Of a stretch of DNA of 6,986 nt, positions 6,021 through 6,986 are shown piece after piece. The notes under the pieces were generated by a model. It was not told the DNA's origin. It was given only the letters and a program-made list of their open reading frames with translations, and ran no database searches. Both the position numbers and the translations under genes were made by a program. Position 1 is the stretch's first letter. Each line of letters opens with the position of its first letter. Location of the stretch: NCBI GenBank assembly GCA_900548615.1, contig URKW01000097.1, positions 1-6,986 of the forward strand, in the 5' to 3' direction. The DNA is from an uncultured Eubacteriales bacterium (GTDB taxonomy: Bacteria; Bacillota; Clostridia; Oscillospirales; Oscillospiraceae).

Positions 6021-6878
6021 ATGTATTACTATGAAGAAAACGGCCAGTGCTTCGCCGCCTGCCAGCCCCTGCCGCTGACGGCGGCGGGGCTGGCCCTGCG
6101 ACTGAACGACGCCGAGGGAAACATCACCTCTCTGACGGCGACGGCGGAAGGGTTGAGCATGCAGATCTCCGACGCCGAGGACGACATCATCCAACTGGGG
6201 ATCACGTCCCAGGGGCTGGCCACGCAGATCTCAAACGCCCAGGGACAGATCTCCACACTGCAGCAGACGGTGGACGGGTTCGCAATCAGCGCCTCCAACG
6301 GATCGAGCAGTTCCTATCTGTACCTCACCAGCAACGGCTTCATTGTCTCCAGCGCCAGGATCACGTTCTCCGGTATGGTGACATTCCTGGACTTGTCCTC
6401 CTCCGGAGCCACTACCATCAACGGGGACAACATTGTGACGGGCACGATCTCCGCCATCACTTTGCAGGGAAACGAGATCATCGGCGGCAGCATTACAGGC
6501 GCCACCCTGCGCAGCGTGTCCAGCAGCGACAACGGCCTGGAGATCTACTACGGAGCGGTGAGTTGGAACCTGCTGGTGGGCGGCATTCGGTTCGACGACA
6601 ACGGGAGAGGCACCGAGGACGAGGCCCGGTACCGCATGTTCATCTATACCAACAGCGGGTATATGGACTGGGCCATGAAGTTACTGTCTGCCGGCGGCAT
6701 GTCATTGGAGAGCGGAGAGAACATTTACATCGAGGCCTCCACAAATCTGACGTTGCGGGCGGGGTGGAATATCTGGCTGGAGGATCCGGCCATAACGGAC
6801 AGCAGCGGAAACACCTGGCAGTTCCGCAGCGATGGACTATACAAGAACTACGTCAAGGTAATCAGCCTGGACGCATAG
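6021..6878 (+). CDS. Phage tail-fibre / minor structural-like protein
   Basis: This 285-residue protein looks like the C-terminal part of a phage or phage-tail-like baseplate or fibre protein. Residues 30-92 form three consecutive 21-residue repeats starting at Asp30, Asp51 and Asn72, each built on D/N-A, spaced I/L positions, a T-x-x-G-L/F motif and Q-I-S or A-I-S. The 21-residue (three-heptad) period suggests a trimeric coiled-coil-like stalk. Then comes Ser/Thr/Gly-rich beta sequence with T-I-N-G-D-N-I-V-T-G-T-I and E-I-I-G-G-S-I-T-G, a style typical of Gram-positive prophage tail tips. The C-terminus (about 235-285) has E-N-I-Y-I-E-A-S-T-N-L-T-L-R-A-G-like strands resembling a beta-helix, ending in a G-L-Y-K knob. 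It would act in host-surface contact. It is short for such a protein and lacks an N-terminal tail-attachment domain, so it may be a remnant or a separate subunit. It uses TTA, CTA and TCA codons, unlike the gene before it. Confidence 0.7.
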   Translation: MYYYEENGQCFAACQPLPLTAAGLALRLNDAEGNITSLTATAEGLSMQISDAEDDIIQLGITSQGLATQISNAQGQISTLQQTVDGFAISASNGSSSSYLYLTSNGFIVSSARITFSGMVTFLDLSSSGATTINGDNIVTGTISAITLQGNEIIGGSITGATLRSVSSSDNGLEIYYGAVSWNLLVGGIRFDDNGRGTEDEARYRMFIYTNSGYMDWAMKLLSAGGMSLESGENIYIEASTNLTLRAGWNIWLEDPAITDSSGNTWQFRSDGLYKNYVKVISLDA

Positions 6879-6882
6879 GAGG
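6877..6882 (+). promoter_or_regulatory. Ribosome binding site overlapping the tail-like gene's stop codon
   Basis: AGGAGG at 6877-6882 uses the last two bases of the TAG stop (6876-6878) and is eight bases before the ATG at 6891. This is a consensus site, and the arrangement favours translational coupling of the two genes, as in phage late operons. Confidence 0.8.
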
Positions 6883-6890
6883 AATTTGAC

Positions 6891-6986
6891 ATGAAACTGA
6901 TCGAGGCAGTGAACGCATATATGGCGGCGGAGGAAATGAGCAAGGAGAAGTGGCCGTACCAGGGGGCCCTGGCCGTTTCAGGTTTG
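6891..6986 (+). CDS. Small protein of unknown function, N-terminal part (3' end outside window)
   Basis: The frame opens with ATG at 6891 behind a consensus AGGAGG site and stays open for 32 codons to the window edge. The visible N-terminus begins M-K-L-I-E-A-V-N-A-Y-M-A-A-E-E-M and reads as an amphipathic, charged helix followed by W-P-Y-Q-G-A-L-A. There is no signal peptide or membrane segment in what can be seen. Its position 12 nt after a tail-like gene suggests a small protein of a phage late region, such as a tail accessory or a gene ahead of holin and lysin. I do not recognise the family, and the part seen is too short to assign a function. Confidence 0.7.
   Translation, partial: MKLIEAVNAYMAAEEMSKEKWPYQGALAVSGL

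Noticed and set aside
1154..6022. A 1622-codon open frame on the minus strand, antisense to almost the whole giant gene.
   Set aside because: It is in codon phase with the sense gene, so its stops would need sense TTA, CTA or TCA codons, which this gene avoids. The translation is a His/Gln/Arg/Gly-rich mixture with no recognisable motif, while the sense frame has intact catalytic motifs and a good promoter and ribosome binding site.

Overview
The window reads as a fragment of a GC-rich, low-TTA chromosome from a Gram-positive anaerobe. Strong purine-rich Shine-Dalgarno sites (AGGGGG, AGGAGG), a near-consensus sigma-A promoter and extragenic hairpin repeats containing TACTTTTG/CAAAAGTA fit gut Clostridia of the Oscillospiraceae type. 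This placement is inference from style, not from a marker gene. All supported genes lie on the + strand.

Layout. (1) 2-637: the C-terminal effector-binding part of a LysR-family regulator, cut by the window start. (2) 638-1140: no gene, but a roughly 500-bp imperfect palindrome. Its two arms of about 140 nt are inverted copies of each other. Each arm carries the same three small hairpins in mirror order, and the core between them folds on itself. It looks like a MITE-like or composite extragenic palindromic element. (3) 1141-1252: an A/T-rich tract, a TTGACA-17-TATACT promoter, a short hairpin leader and a strong ribosome binding site. (4) 1253-6004: one 1583-residue cytoplasmic protein with an HD metal-dependent phosphohydrolase domain, a long helical HEAT-like middle, a NadD/PPAT-class nucleotidylyltransferase domain, a GNAT-like domain and a type I phosphoribosyltransferase-like domain. 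(5) 6021-6878: a phage tail-fibre or minor-structural-like protein of 285 residues with a 21-residue tandem repeat. (6) 6891-6986: the first 32 codons of a small unrecognised protein.

How the parts may work together. The large protein puts three nucleotide-handling activities on one helical scaffold: base plus PRPP to nucleotide, nucleotide plus NTP to dinucleotide, and phosphoester hydrolysis. This resembles an NAD-salvage or cofactor-like pathway in one chain. No substrate can be read from the sequence, so a housekeeping, signalling or stress/defence role all remain open. It is the best candidate here for an undescribed system. The last two genes look like phage tail genes. They differ sharply in codon use from the large gene although only 16 nt separate them, so a prophage or phage-remnant boundary probably lies near 6005-6020.
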